Shown piece after piece: positions 33,609-43,005 of a stretch of DNA of 64,000 nucleotides. The first letter of the stretch is position 1, and the number at the start of each line of letters is the position of its first letter. Under the pieces are notes generated by a model. It searched no databases. It saw only the letters and a list, made by a program, of their open reading frames with translations, and was not told the DNA's origin. The position numbers and the translations under genes are program-made. The DNA is from Pontibacter indicus (GTDB lineage Bacteria > Bacteroidota > Bacteroidia > Cytophagales > Hymenobacteraceae): NCBI RefSeq assembly GCF_900156345.1, contig NZ_FTPP01000002.1:434001-498000 (forward strand), given 5' to 3'.

Positions 33609-35849
33609 ATGACACACCTTCCCCATTTGGTAATGGACCTGGGGCTGATACTCGGAGCAGCCGGTATCATGACATTAATATTCAAGAAGTTAAAGCAGCC
33701 GCTGGTGCTCGGCTACATCATTGCGGGTCTGCTGGTGGGGCCGCACGTAAGCTTTTTCCCGACCATTATTGAGCTGGAGAACATCAACGTATGGGCCGAG
33801 ATCGGGGTGATCTTCCTGCTGTTCAGCCTGGGGCTGGAGTTCAGTTTCAAAAAGCTCGTGAAAGTCGGAGGGGCCTCTTCTATCATGGCGGGAGTGGAGG
33901 TGATCGTGATGCTCCTGCTGGGCTACCTCACGGGCAAGCTGCTGGGCTGGAGCACCATGGACAGTGTTTTTCTGGGCGGTATACTCTCCATTTCCTCCAC
34001 TACTATTATCATCCGGGCCTTCGACGAGCTGGGCGTGAAATCGCAGCGCTTTGCCGGACTCGTGTTCGGGGTGCTGATCGTGGAGGACCTGGTGGCCATC
34101 CTGCTGATGGTGCTGCTCTCAACGCTGGCCGTGAGCCAGCAGTTTGCCGGCACCGAAATGCTGCTGGCCGTGCTCAAACTCGCCTTCTTTCTGGCGGTGT
34201 GGTTTCTGGCAGGCATCTTTCTTATACCTACACTCCTCAAACAGGCCAGCAAACTGATGAACGACGAGACGCTGCTGATCGTCGCCATCGCCCTCTGCTT
34301 CCTGATGGTGATCCTGGCGGCGCAGGTGGGTTTCTCGCCGGCGCTCGGGGCCTTTATCATGGGCTCCATCCTGGCCGAAACCACCAAAGCAGAGAAGATC
34401 GAGCACCTGATCATGTCCGTGAAAGACCTGTTTGGAGCCATTTTCTTTGTGTCGGTGGGCATCCTGATTAACCCGGCGATGATTGTGGAGTATGCCGGGC
34501 CGATTGCTGTAATTACAGTCGTGACGCTGGTGGGCAAGCTGGTGAGCATCAGCGGCGGCGGCCTGATAGCAGGGCAGGGACTCAAAACCTCCATCCAGTC
34601 AGGTATGAGCGTGTCGCAGATCGGGGAGTTTTCTTTCATCATTGCCACCTTGGGCCTCTCGCTCAAAGTAACCAGCGACTTCCTCTACCCGGTAGCAGTG
34701 GCAGTGTCAGCCATCACGACCTTCACCACACCTTACATGATCAGGCTGTCGGAGCCGTTCTACCAGTCGGTGGAGCGTATGCTGCCGAGGAAGTGGAAGA
34801 AGCGGCTGAACCAGTATAGCTCCGGGGCCCGGACCATCGGCACGGCCAGCGACTGGAAAATACTGCTGCGTTCCTACATGGTGAACATGGCGGTTTCCTC
34901 TGTGCTGCTGGTGGCGATTGTGCTGCTGGCAGAAAACTTCCTGTATCCTTTTATGACCGAAGAGGTCCTGCCGGGCACCTGGGGCCGCGTCGCCACGGTT
35001 AGCATTGCCTTGATCCTGATGCTGCCCTTTTTGTGGGCCATGGCCGTATACCATCCGCAGAAAGAGGCGCAGGGCCGTATCTGGGCCAACCGCAACTACC
35101 GCAGCCTAATCATCGTGCTGGAATTTACCAGGATAGGTATAGCCATTCTGGTGATCGGCTTTCTGCTCAACCGGGTGCTGTCGGTGGAGGTGGCCCTTAT
35201 AGTGAGCTTGCTTATCATCGGCCTGTTGGTGCTTTTCTCCAAAAGAATTCAGAACTTCTACATTCGGATCGAGAACCGCTTCATGTCGAACCTGAACGCC
35301 CGCGAGATAGCGGCTGCCAGCAGCATGACGCATACCCTGGTGCCTTGGGATGCGCACCTGACTAGCTTTGAGGTGGCGCCAAGCGCTGTAGTGGTGGGCA
35401 AGAGCATGGGTGAGCTGCAGATACGCGAAAAATACGGCATCAATGTGGCCGTTATAGAGCGGGAAGACCGCACGATCATGGCGCCAACGCGCGACGAACG
35501 CATATTCCCGGGCGATAAAATTTACGTTTTCGGCACCGATGAGCAGCTAGCAGCTTTCGGGGATTTTGTCAACGAGGCGTCTATACCTGCTCAAAACGGC
35601 GAAACTGCCCGTGAGGAAGTCGGTTTACAGAAGGTTGTCGTGTCCTCTGATTCGATGCTGCATGGCCGCACGGTGCGTGAGTCGGGTGTGCGGGAGAAAA
35701 CGAAAGGCCTGATTGTGGGTATAGAGAAGAAGGGCCGGCGCATCCTCAACCCTGACTCGGAGTTGGTGATAGAGGAGGGGGATATCGTTTGGATTGTGGG
35801 TAGCCCATGGCGCGTCAGGCAGCTGGAGGCAACCCAACAGCGGGTTTGA
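33609..35849 (+). CDS. CPA2-family cation:proton antiporter with two RCK_C domains
   Basis: 746 residues. The first ~400 form the Na+/H+ exchanger fold (GLEFSFKKL, GILSISSTTIIIRAFDELGVKS, ALGAFIMGSILAETTKAEKIEHLI). An unusual second hydrophobic block of three to four helices covers about 418-545. Two TrkA-C (RCK_C) ligand domains end the protein: SFEVAPSAVVVGKSMGEL to about 660, and LQKVVVSSDSMLHGRTVRES to 740. There is no Rossmann TrkA-N domain. It probably exports K+ or Na+ in exchange for protons; the RCK_C domains suggest control by a nucleotide such as c-di-AMP or by a cation. Confidence 0.9.
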   Translation: MTHLPHLVMDLGLILGAAGIMTLIFKKLKQPLVLGYIIAGLLVGPHVSFFPTIIELENINVWAEIGVIFLLFSLGLEFSFKKLVKVGGASSIMAGVEVIVMLLLGYLTGKLLGWSTMDSVFLGGILSISSTTIIIRAFDELGVKSQRFAGLVFGVLIVEDLVAILLMVLLSTLAVSQQFAGTEMLLAVLKLAFFLAVWFLAGIFLIPTLLKQASKLMNDETLLIVAIALCFLMVILAAQVGFSPALGAFIMGSILAETTKAEKIEHLIMSVKDLFGAIFFVSVGILINPAMIVEYAGPIAVITVVTLVGKLVSISGGGLIAGQGLKTSIQSGMSVSQIGEFSFIIATLGLSLKVTSDFLYPVAVAVSAITTFTTPYMIRLSEPFYQSVERMLPRKWKKRLNQYSSGARTIGTASDWKILLRSYMVNMAVSSVLLVAIVLLAENFLYPFMTEEVLPGTWGRVATVSIALILMLPFLWAMAVYHPQKEAQGRIWANRNYRSLIIVLEFTRIGIAILVIGFLLNRVLSVEVALIVSLLIIGLLVLFSKRIQNFYIRIENRFMSNLNAREIAAASSMTHTLVPWDAHLTSFEVAPSAVVVGKSMGELQIREKYGINVAVIEREDRTIMAPTRDERIFPGDKIYVFGTDEQLAAFGDFVNEASIPAQNGETAREEVGLQKVVVSSDSMLHGRTVRESGVREKTKGLIVGIEKKGRRILNPDSELVIEEGDIVWIVGSPWRVRQLEATQQRV

Positions 35850-35896
35850 GAAGAGCGCCATTTTTACGATTTTAGCCTGAGAAAGAAATAAGCACT

Positions 35897-36838
35897 ATGC
35901 GCAAGATAGAATACTGGATAGAGGAGAATTTTCACCTGTCAGCCCAAATACAGGAAAACATTTTGAAGTCGGTGATCGCCCTGCTGGTGCTCTGGATCAT
36001 CAGCAGGGTACTGTTGCGCCTGGCCTCGCGGCAGCAGACCGACACCCGTAAGCTGTACCAGTGGAAGAAGACGACCAACTACGTGGTCACCGGCCTGGGC
36101 ATCATCTTCCTGGCCAACATCTGGTTCGACGGCTTCAAGTCTATCACGACCTTCCTGGGTATCTTCTCAGTTGGTTTGGTGGTGGTACTCCGCGACCCGA
36201 TTCTGAACATGATGGGCTGGGTGTTCCTGATCTGGAAGCGCCCCTTTAAAGTGGGCGACCGCATCAAAATTGGCCTCTATACCGGCGACGTGATCGACAT
36301 TGGCTTCTTCCAGTTCACGCTAAACGAGCTGGGCGAGTGGGTGGATTCCGAACAGGCGACGGGCCGGGTGGTGCACATCCCCAATAGCCAGGTGTTCACG
36401 CAGGGGCAGATCAATTACAACTACGGTTTCCCGTTTCTGTGGCACGAGCTGCAACTGCGCATTACGTTCGAGAGCAACTGGCAAAAAGCCAAGGTCATTT
36501 TGAAGGACATCGCCCTGCGCCACTCTGAACGGCTGAACGAGGAGCAGGAGCAGCGCGTGCGCATTGAGGCCCAGCAGCACCTGATCTTTTACCGGAGTTT
36601 CGAGCCGAGGGTGTTCACCAAAGTTAGAGAGAACGGTATACAGCTCACGGTGCGCTACCTTTGCAACCTCAACGGCCGCCGCGAGAGCGAAAACAAGATC
36701 TGGGAAGATACCCTAACCGAGTTCCTGGCCAGCCCGGACATCAGGTTTGCCTACCCAACCACCCGCTTTTACAGCGCCGCCGAAGGACAGGAAAACGAGA
36801 TGCAGCATATGGAAAGCGGCCGGAGGGGAATGGAATAA
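35897..36838 (+). CDS. MscS-family mechanosensitive channel
   Basis: 313 residues with three N-terminal membrane segments (ILKSVIALLVLWIISRVLL, YVVTGLGIIFLANIWF, ITTFLGIFSVGLVVVLRDP). The MscS beta domain follows (FKVGDRIKIGLYTGDVIDIGFFQFTL, HIPNSQVFTQGQINYNYG). The tail is a cytoplasmic alpha/beta region. It begins 47 bp after the antiporter stop, so the two are likely co-transcribed and end at the hairpin 36841-36875. This form is shorter than the YbdG-like channel at 32101 and resembles MscS-like proteins of Bacteroidota. Pairing an osmotic valve with an ion exchanger fits turgor control. Confidence 0.9.
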   Translation: MRKIEYWIEENFHLSAQIQENILKSVIALLVLWIISRVLLRLASRQQTDTRKLYQWKKTTNYVVTGLGIIFLANIWFDGFKSITTFLGIFSVGLVVVLRDPILNMMGWVFLIWKRPFKVGDRIKIGLYTGDVIDIGFFQFTLNELGEWVDSEQATGRVVHIPNSQVFTQGQINYNYGFPFLWHELQLRITFESNWQKAKVILKDIALRHSERLNEEQEQRVRIEAQQHLIFYRSFEPRVFTKVRENGIQLTVRYLCNLNGRRESENKIWEDTLTEFLASPDIRFAYPTTRFYSAAEGQENEMQHMESGRRGME

Positions 36839-36840
36839 AC

Positions 36841-36875
36841 AACAAAGGCCTGAGTCATCCGCCCAGGCCTTTGTT
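36841..36875. terminator. Bidirectional terminator
   Basis: Perfect 12-base arms (36841-36852, 36864-36875) AACAAAGGCCTG and its complement, 11-nt loop. Sits between the MscS gene and the convergent SRPBCC gene. Confidence 0.82.
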
Positions 36876-36899
36876 ATTTACGTGCCGCTATACCAGCGT

Positions 36900-37331
36900 C
36901 TATACCTTTTCACACTCCTTTTTCAGCGCCTCGTTCATCAGCTCAAAGCCTGCTTTGGTTTTGTCGAGCATGCCGCCCATCAGTGCTACCAGAAAACCGC
37001 TAAATTTCTCGCCGTGGCTAAACCGGGTTGCTCCATTTCCTGCGTCAGCAAGTCGGAAGTAGTGCTCACCGTCGAAGATACCTTTAACCAGGAGTTTGCC
37101 CTTCCAACGGAATTCCTTGTTCGCTTCAAATGCCAGCACCTCAGGCTTGAATGTCATGCCACCGCCGCCTGGAGGTTGGATGGCAACTTTCAACTGCTTC
37201 CCTACGGCTTTCTCGCCTTCAATGGACTTGATGAACGGGTTCCATTTAGGGTGGTGGTCAAAATCAGTCAGGACGGCCCATACCTTCTCGGGGCTCGCAT
37301 TGATTAGGATCTCTGTTTCGATGTGCTGCAT
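36900..37331 (-). CDS. SRPBCC (START-like) domain protein
   Basis: A single SRPBCC domain of about 143 residues. The first strand ETEILINASPEKVWAVLTDFDHHPKWNPFIKSIEG is the classic signature of the polyketide cyclase/START-like superfamily. The central FKPEVLAFEANKEFRWKGKL and a long C-terminal helix (FELMNEALKKECEKV) complete the fold. It forms a hydrophobic ligand cavity; ligand unknown. The frame is open from 37343, but the Met at 37331 matches the usual family start. Monocistronic and convergent with the MscS gene. Confidence 0.85.
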   Translation of the reverse strand: MQHIETEILINASPEKVWAVLTDFDHHPKWNPFIKSIEGEKAVGKQLKVAIQPPGGGGMTFKPEVLAFEANKEFRWKGKLLVKGIFDGEHYFRLADAGNGATRFSHGEKFSGFLVALMGGMLDKTKAGFELMNEALKKECEKV

Positions 37332-37488
37332 GGGGTCGAACAAGTGTGGATGATCGATTGAAATGGCAATTTACAAATATTCATAATAAACAATATTTCT
37401 CTTGAATAATGCAGCGAAATCTCGTGTACAACCTATACAGCCTACTCCTTGCCATCTACCTTTCCCAAACCCCTCAACTTTCTAACTC

Positions 37489-38877
37489 CTAAGCTTTCTG
37501 CTTTTCTACCTCTCTAAACTCCTTCATCCGCTTGAAATAGTCCCGGGCAGCAGTCATTACTTTCGGCGAAAGCAGCAGGGCTGAGATCATGGTCGGGATG
37601 GCCATCATGGCGTACATGCCGTCGATAAGGGCGATGACGGCGGTGATGGTCGCCGTGGCTCCGAACACGATCGTGGCCACATAGAAGTAGTTATAATAGT
37701 GCTTGTACTTGGCGCCAAAAAGGTAGCTGAAGCACTTGGTGCCATAGTAAGAGTAAGAGAACAGCGAGGTAAAAGCGAAAATCAGCACGCAAATCACCAG
37801 CACGTAGCTACCAAAGCCCGGCATGGCGTTGTTGAAGGCGGTGGCCGTCATGGTCACGCCGTTGGCATCGCTGGTTTGCCAGGTTCCGGTCACGATGATG
37901 GCCAGGCCCGTGAGCGTACACACCACAATGGTATCGATGAAGGGGCCGAGCATGGCCACCAACCCTTCACGGATGGGTTCGTCGGTTTTGGCGGCGCCGT
38001 GCATCATGGAGGCTGTGCCGATGCCTGCCTCGTTAGAGAAGGCCGCCCGGCGCGCACCGGCTATGATAATGGCTCCCACAGCGCCTCCCAACATGGTCTG
38101 TGCTGTGAATGCGTCTTCAAAGATCATAGCGAAGGCACCAGGTATAGCAGTATAGTTGGTGAACATGATGTAGAACACGGACAGCATATAGAGGATTACC
38201 ATGCCCGGCACCATTTTGCCCGCCACATGGCCAATGCGCTGTATACCTCCGAAGATTACCAGCGAAGTGATGAACACCAATCCTAGCCCGATGGTGAGGT
38301 TGGTATAGAACGGGTCGGTTGTGGTAAGACCGTGAGGCGCGAGCAGCACCTCGCGCACCACCTGCGTGAGTTGGTTGGCCTGGAAGATCGGCAGTGTGCC
38401 GAAAAGGCCCGCTACGGCAAAGAGCACCGCCAGCGGTTTCCATTTTTTGCCCAGGCCGGTTTCGATCACGTACATCGGGCCGCCTTCGAGGTGGCCTACG
38501 CTGTCGTGGCCGCGGTACATCACCGAGAGCGAGCAGGTAAAGAACTTGGTGGCCATCCCCACGAAGGCGCTCACCCACATCCAGAACAGTACGCCCGGTC
38601 CGCCAATGGCAATGGCCACGGCCACGCCACTGATGTTGCCCATCCCTACAGTAGCCGCCAGCGCAGCCGAGAGTGCTTCAAAGTGGTTGATGTCGCCCGG
38701 GTCGTTGGGGTCGTCGTATTTGCCGCGCAGCACATTGATGGCGTGTCGCAGGTAACGGAAGGGCAAAAAGCCCGAATAGAACATAAAGTAAAAACCACCG
38801 CCCATCAACAGGAGCAGCAAAGGCATGCCCCAGGCAGCGTCGCTAAAGGCGACAAAAAATTCTTCTAATCTTTTCAA
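37489..38877 (-). CDS. Sodium:alanine/glycine symporter (AgcS family)
   Basis: An inner-membrane amino-acid:cation symporter with about 11 hydrophobic segments. Signatures: GGGFYFMFYSGFLPFRYL, SALAATVGMGNISGVAVAIAIGGPG, EGGPMYVIETGLG and the conserved RRAAFSNEAGIGTASMMHGAA. The frame is open to an ATG at 39006. However, a -7 promoter box lies at 38907-38914 and the extra 43 residues are not protein-like, so I prefer the TTG at 38877, giving LKRLEEFFVAFSDAAWG as start. Takes up alanine or glycine with Na+. Confidence 0.93.
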   Translation of the reverse strand: MKRLEEFFVAFSDAAWGMPLLLLLMGGGFYFMFYSGFLPFRYLRHAINVLRGKYDDPNDPGDINHFEALSAALAATVGMGNISGVAVAIAIGGPGVLFWMWVSAFVGMATKFFTCSLSVMYRGHDSVGHLEGGPMYVIETGLGKKWKPLAVLFAVAGLFGTLPIFQANQLTQVVREVLLAPHGLTTTDPFYTNLTIGLGLVFITSLVIFGGIQRIGHVAGKMVPGMVILYMLSVFYIMFTNYTAIPGAFAMIFEDAFTAQTMLGGAVGAIIIAGARRAAFSNEAGIGTASMMHGAAKTDEPIREGLVAMLGPFIDTIVVCTLTGLAIIVTGTWQTSDANGVTMTATAFNNAMPGFGSYVLVICVLIFAFTSLFSYSYYGTKCFSYLFGAKYKHYYNYFYVATIVFGATATITAVIALIDGMYAMMAIPTMISALLLSPKVMTAARDYFKRMKEFREVEKQKA

Positions 38878-38906
38878 TGGAAACGAGTTACGAATGTAGA
38901 AAGCCA

Positions 38907-38914
38907 CAAAGATA
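38907..38914 (-). promoter_or_regulatory. Candidate -7 element (TATCTTTG) for the alanine symporter
   Basis: Exact TAnnTTTG on the minus strand, about 30 bp before the TTG at 38877 and downstream of the ATG at 39006. It thus argues against the longer reading. The -33 region is weak. Confidence 0.5.
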
Positions 38915-39120
38915 CACACAGAATGTTTACCGTTAACCCTTGATAAAAAGCGCATCTTTCTTATCTTAAAGGGTTGTAAGCCGGGCAGCCTGTCTGTGTA
39001 CATCAAGCCGGCCTAGGCTGTGACCTCCCGTCCGGTATAGCAGGCGGTAACCCTGCACTGTGATCCTGTGTAGAATCTTTGTGTACTGCTCCAGTGCCAT
39101 GCTGACCTTAAACCTCCTAT

Positions 39121-40833
39121 ATGAACCTCAGTGAACTGATTAATGAGCAATTCTATGAGTTCGCCCTTATCATTTTCATTGCTACCGTAGCCGGTGCCAT
39201 TGGGCGTGTGCTGCGGCAGCCGCTTATCGTATCTTTTATTGCGGTGGGCATAGTGGTGGGGCCCTCTGTACTCAACATTCTCAACTCCGGGCACCAGGTA
39301 GACCTGCTGGCCGAGATGGGCATCTCCATCCTGTTATTTGTGGTGGGGCTTAAGCTAGACGTCAAGCTGATCAGATCGACGGGTAGGGTGGCCCTGATGA
39401 CGGGACTGGGACAGGTGATCTTCACCTCGGTCTTTGGCTTCGGCATTGCCATGGCTTTGGGCTTCGACTGGCTGGAGTCGCTGTATGTGGCAGTGGCGCT
39501 TACCTTCTCCAGTACCATCATCATCGTCAAGCTGCTCTCTGACAAAAAGGAGATCGATATGCTGCATGGGCAGATCGCGCTTGGCTTCCTGATCGTGCAG
39601 GACATCGTGGTGGTTGTGGTCATGATCGTGCTGTCGGCGCTTGGTGCTGACTCGGATCATTCTGTAGGGATGGACCTGCTCTATGTGTTCGGCAAAGGCG
39701 TCACCATGTTTGCGGTGGTGGCCGTGCTGATGAAGTATGTTATCCCCAGACTCACCAAGCAACTGGCCGACTCGCAGGAGCTGCTGGTGCTCTTTTCCAT
39801 CGGCTGGGCCATACTGTTGGCCGCACTTGGCGATTACCTGGGCTTCAGCAAAGAGGTGGGGGCCTTTCTGGCAGGTATATCGCTAGCCTCCACGCAGTAC
39901 CGCGAGGTGATCAGCGGCCGCCTCACCAGCGTGCGCGACTTCCTGCTACTGTTCTTTTTCCTCGACCTGGGCTCGCGGTTGAACCTGGGCCTGATGGGAG
40001 AGCAGGTCCTGTCTTCCATCGTCTTCTCCATTTTTGTGCTTATCGGCAACCCAATCATTGTGCTCATCATCATGGGCATGATGGGTTACCACAAGCGCAC
40101 TTCTTTTAAGGCCGGCCTTACCGTGGCCCAGATAAGCGAGTTCTCACTAATCCTGATCAACATGGGCATGAGTGTGGGGCACATCGACGAAGAAACGCTG
40201 GGGCTGGTAACGCTGGTGGGCCTGATTACGATCACGCTCTCCACCTACATGATTATGTTCTCAGACCAGCTTTATGATATGTTGGCCCCCATGCTGGGTG
40301 TTTTTGAAAAAAGAAAGCCTAGCCAGCCTGAGGAACTGCTAACTGACGAGGGAAAAACGGATGTGCTTATTTTCGGGCTTGGGCGCTACGGCCAGCGTAT
40401 AGCAACCGCGTTGGAAGCCAGGGGCCTCACCTACATCGGCGTCGACATCAACCCCGTCATTGTCAACGACTGGAGGAACCAAGGGCTTAAGGCGGTGTAC
40501 TGCGACGCCGAGGACCCCGATCTGGCTGAGGTGCTCCCTGTTAAGAAGGTTTCCAATGTGATCAGCACCATTTCGGAGGTGAACGTGAACATAGGCCTGA
40601 TGAGACTGCTGTGGCATCATGACTTTCAGGGGCAGGTTGCCGTAACTGCTACCAGCGACAGGGCTGTCGTGGCGCTCAGAGAGGCGGGAGCCGCGTTCAT
40701 TTTGGAGCCATACAAAGACTCCGCCCAGCACGTAGCCGAGATGTTCAGCGCGTATGCTCACAAAAGAGAAGCGGAAGTGGTGCAATCAGATAAAGACAGC
40801 GATGGTAGAGAACAACAGCATGATCAAAGATAA
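39121..40833 (+). CDS. CPA2-family cation:proton antiporter with TrkA-N domain (KefB-like)
   Basis: 570 residues. About 12 membrane helices (about 10-385) have the exchanger motifs AEMGISILLFVVGLKLD, ALTFSSTIIIVKLLSDKKE and AFLAGISLASTQYREVI. A cytoplasmic Rossmann domain starts near 412 with VLIFGLGRYGQRIA (GxGxxG) and GVDINP. This RCK_N domain binds NAD(H) or a similar nucleotide and gates K+ efflux in KefB/KefC. Unlike the antiporter at 33609 it has TrkA-N but no TrkA-C. The stop overlaps the start of the alkB-like gene. Confidence 0.92.
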   Translation: MNLSELINEQFYEFALIIFIATVAGAIGRVLRQPLIVSFIAVGIVVGPSVLNILNSGHQVDLLAEMGISILLFVVGLKLDVKLIRSTGRVALMTGLGQVIFTSVFGFGIAMALGFDWLESLYVAVALTFSSTIIIVKLLSDKKEIDMLHGQIALGFLIVQDIVVVVVMIVLSALGADSDHSVGMDLLYVFGKGVTMFAVVAVLMKYVIPRLTKQLADSQELLVLFSIGWAILLAALGDYLGFSKEVGAFLAGISLASTQYREVISGRLTSVRDFLLLFFFLDLGSRLNLGLMGEQVLSSIVFSIFVLIGNPIIVLIIMGMMGYHKRTSFKAGLTVAQISEFSLILINMGMSVGHIDEETLGLVTLVGLITITLSTYMIMFSDQLYDMLAPMLGVFEKRKPSQPEELLTDEGKTDVLIFGLGRYGQRIATALEARGLTYIGVDINPVIVNDWRNQGLKAVYCDAEDPDLAEVLPVKKVSNVISTISEVNVNIGLMRLLWHHDFQGQVAVTATSDRAVVALREAGAAFILEPYKDSAQHVAEMFSAYAHKREAEVVQSDKDSDGREQQHDQR

Positions 40834-41413
40834 ACAAGGCTTCACGCAGCTCAACATGCCGGAGGCCGAGGTATATTACGCACCGCACTTTTTCACAAAA
40901 GCAGAAAGCGACCTATACCTGCAACGCCTGACCGAAGAGGTGGCCTGGCAACAGGAGGAGATCAGAATGTTTGGCAAACAGTTGCCCTTGCCGCGCCTCA
41001 CCGCCTGGTATGGCGACAAAGGCTATACCTATTCCGGCCTCTACAATGCGCCCCAGCCCTGGCTGCCGGTGCTGCTGGAGCTAAAAGAAAAGGTGGAGGC
41101 CGCCTCCGGCGACAAGTACAACAGTGTGCTTCTCAACTACTACCGCCACGGGCAGGACAGCATGGGCTGGCACGCCGACGACGAAAAATCATTGGCACCA
41201 GGTATAGCGTCTATCAGCTTGGGAGGGGAAAGGGGCTTTGCCTTCCGGCACCGCACACGCAAGGACCTGCCCCCTGTGAAGCTCACCTTGCAGCACGGTA
41301 GTTTGTTGCTGATGCAGGGCGCCACGCAGCAACACTGGCATCACCAACTTCCCAAAACCAGCCGGCCCATCGCCCCGCGTATCAACCTGACTTTCCGCAC
41401 TATTGTGGGCTAA
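40820..41413 (+). CDS. alkB: AlkB-type alpha-ketoglutarate-dependent DNA/RNA repair dioxygenase
   Basis: Repairs 1-methyladenine and 3-methylcytosine by oxidative demethylation. Iron ligands His and Asp in GWHADDE and a second His in QHWHHQLP. The 2-oxoglutarate arginines are in RINLTFR near the end. The substrate-side LPLPRLTAWYGDKGYTYSG is typical of the AlkB2/ALKBH2 branch. The frame opens at 40754; the ATG at 40820, overlapping the antiporter stop by 14 bp, gives a 198-residue protein of normal size. Translational coupling to the antiporter looks incidental to function. Confidence 0.93.
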   Translation: MIKDKQGFTQLNMPEAEVYYAPHFFTKAESDLYLQRLTEEVAWQQEEIRMFGKQLPLPRLTAWYGDKGYTYSGLYNAPQPWLPVLLELKEKVEAASGDKYNSVLLNYYRHGQDSMGWHADDEKSLAPGIASISLGGERGFAFRHRTRKDLPPVKLTLQHGSLLLMQGATQQHWHHQLPKTSRPIAPRINLTFRTIVG

Positions 41414-41490
41414 GGTATATTGCCGCCGAGTATTGCCTTTCCCGATTGGAAAACGTTTCTTTACAAACAGGAATTCTATACCCTTGCACT

Positions 41491-42876
41491 ATGGCCGAGA
41501 GAAAGAACATCACCATTATGGGCGCCGGACTGGTCGGTTCGCTGTTGTCGCTATACCTGGCCAAGCGCGGCCACAAAGTCGACATTTACGAGCGCCGGCC
41601 CGACATGCGCAAGACCCTGCTCGACGGTGGCCGTTCGATCAACCTGGCCCTGAGCGACCGCGGTTTTCGGGCGCTGCGCGGCATCGGTATAGAAGAGGCC
41701 GTGCGCCAGGTGGCGATCCCCATGCACGGCCGCATGATGCACGACGAGCAGGGTAACCTCACGTTTCAACCTTATGGTAAGGAGGGGCAGGCTATCTATT
41801 CGGTCTCACGGGCAGGACTGAACGCCGCCCTGATGGATTTGTCGGAGCCAAACCCGAACATCACTTACCGCTTCAACCGCCAACTCCTCGACCTGGACCT
41901 GCACCGCAACAAGGCCACGCTGCGCAACCACGAATCAGGCAAGCAGGAAGAGCTGGCAACTGAACTGCTCTTCGGAGCCGACGGTGCTTTCTCGATGGTG
42001 CGCAACGCCATGCAGAAGACCGAGCGCTACAACTACTCGCAGAGCTACCTCGAGTACGGCTACAAAGAACTGACCATACCTCCGGCGGAGGGTGGGGGCT
42101 GGCTGCTGGAGAAACATGCACTGCACATCTGGCCGCGCGGCAACTACATGATGATCGCCCTGCCCAACCTCGACGGCAGTTTCACCTGCACACTGTTCTT
42201 TCCCTACGAAGGCCCGCTCTCCTTCGAGAGCATCAAAACCGACGACGACCTGCTCAACTTTTTCCTGCAGACCTTCCCGGATGCCGTGCCGCTGATGCCT
42301 AACCTGGCGGAGGATTATTTCTCAAACCCCATCGGTTCGCTGGTGACGGTGAAGTGCTTCCCCTGGTCGTTTGAGGATAAGGCCCTGCTGATCGGCGACG
42401 CCTCCCACGCGGTGGTGCCGTTCTACGGACAAGGTATGAATGCCGGCTTTGAGGACATCACGGTGCTGGACCAGATGCTGGAGAACTTTGACGGCGACTG
42501 GGAACAGCTATTCAAGAAATTCGAGCGCAAGCGCAAGCCCGACGCCGACGCCATTGCCGACCTGGCTGTGATGAACTTCATTGAGATGCGCGACAAAGTG
42601 GCCGACCCACGCTTCCTGCTCCGCAAAAAAATCGAAGCCAAGATCAACCAACAGTACCCCGATAAATGGATCCCGCTCTATTCCATGGTGACGTTCACGG
42701 ACCTGCCGTATTCCTACGCCCTGGAAACGGGTCGCCTGCAAGATGCCATCATGAAAAAGGTGATGAAGCACATCAGAACCGTGGAGGATTACGATAAGCC
42801 TGAGGTGCAGAAGTTATTGGAAAAGCAGCTGGTAGAGAAAGAGAAGCTGAGAGGCTACAGCCCGCAAGAGGTATAG
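41491..42876 (+). CDS. kmo: Kynurenine 3-monooxygenase
   Basis: An FAD- and NADPH-dependent hydroxylase converting kynurenine to 3-hydroxykynurenine. FAD motif IMGAGLVGSLLSLYLAKRGHKVDIYERRPD, then GGRSINLALSDRGFRAL (KMO-specific), GADGAFSMVRN and GDASHAVVPFYGQGMNAGFEDI. The C-terminal helical region is present (LPYSYALETGRLQ). The frame is open from 41446, but the ATG at 41491 (MAERKNITIMGAG) gives the normal 461-residue protein. It is the fifth kynurenine-pathway gene here and lies 10 kb from kynU, beyond the ion-transport block. Confidence 0.96.
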   Translation: MAERKNITIMGAGLVGSLLSLYLAKRGHKVDIYERRPDMRKTLLDGGRSINLALSDRGFRALRGIGIEEAVRQVAIPMHGRMMHDEQGNLTFQPYGKEGQAIYSVSRAGLNAALMDLSEPNPNITYRFNRQLLDLDLHRNKATLRNHESGKQEELATELLFGADGAFSMVRNAMQKTERYNYSQSYLEYGYKELTIPPAEGGGWLLEKHALHIWPRGNYMMIALPNLDGSFTCTLFFPYEGPLSFESIKTDDDLLNFFLQTFPDAVPLMPNLAEDYFSNPIGSLVTVKCFPWSFEDKALLIGDASHAVVPFYGQGMNAGFEDITVLDQMLENFDGDWEQLFKKFERKRKPDADAIADLAVMNFIEMRDKVADPRFLLRKKIEAKINQQYPDKWIPLYSMVTFTDLPYSYALETGRLQDAIMKKVMKHIRTVEDYDKPEVQKLLEKQLVEKEKLRGYSPQEV

Positions 42877-42916
42877 GAGCTAAAACTGCCATCTACGTTT
42901 CTTTATTATACCTACC

Positions 42917-42966
42917 AAACACAAATGCTCTTCCGGACCGCTAACGCCGGAAGAGCATTTGTGTTT
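42917..42966. terminator. Bidirectional terminator after kmo
   Basis: Perfect 20-base arms (42917-42936 and 42947-42966) around a 10-nt loop. Separates kmo from the convergent envelope gene. Confidence 0.93.
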
Positions 42967-43005
42967 AAGGCCACTAAGTTAATGGACATAGTGGATACAG
43001 CTGAT

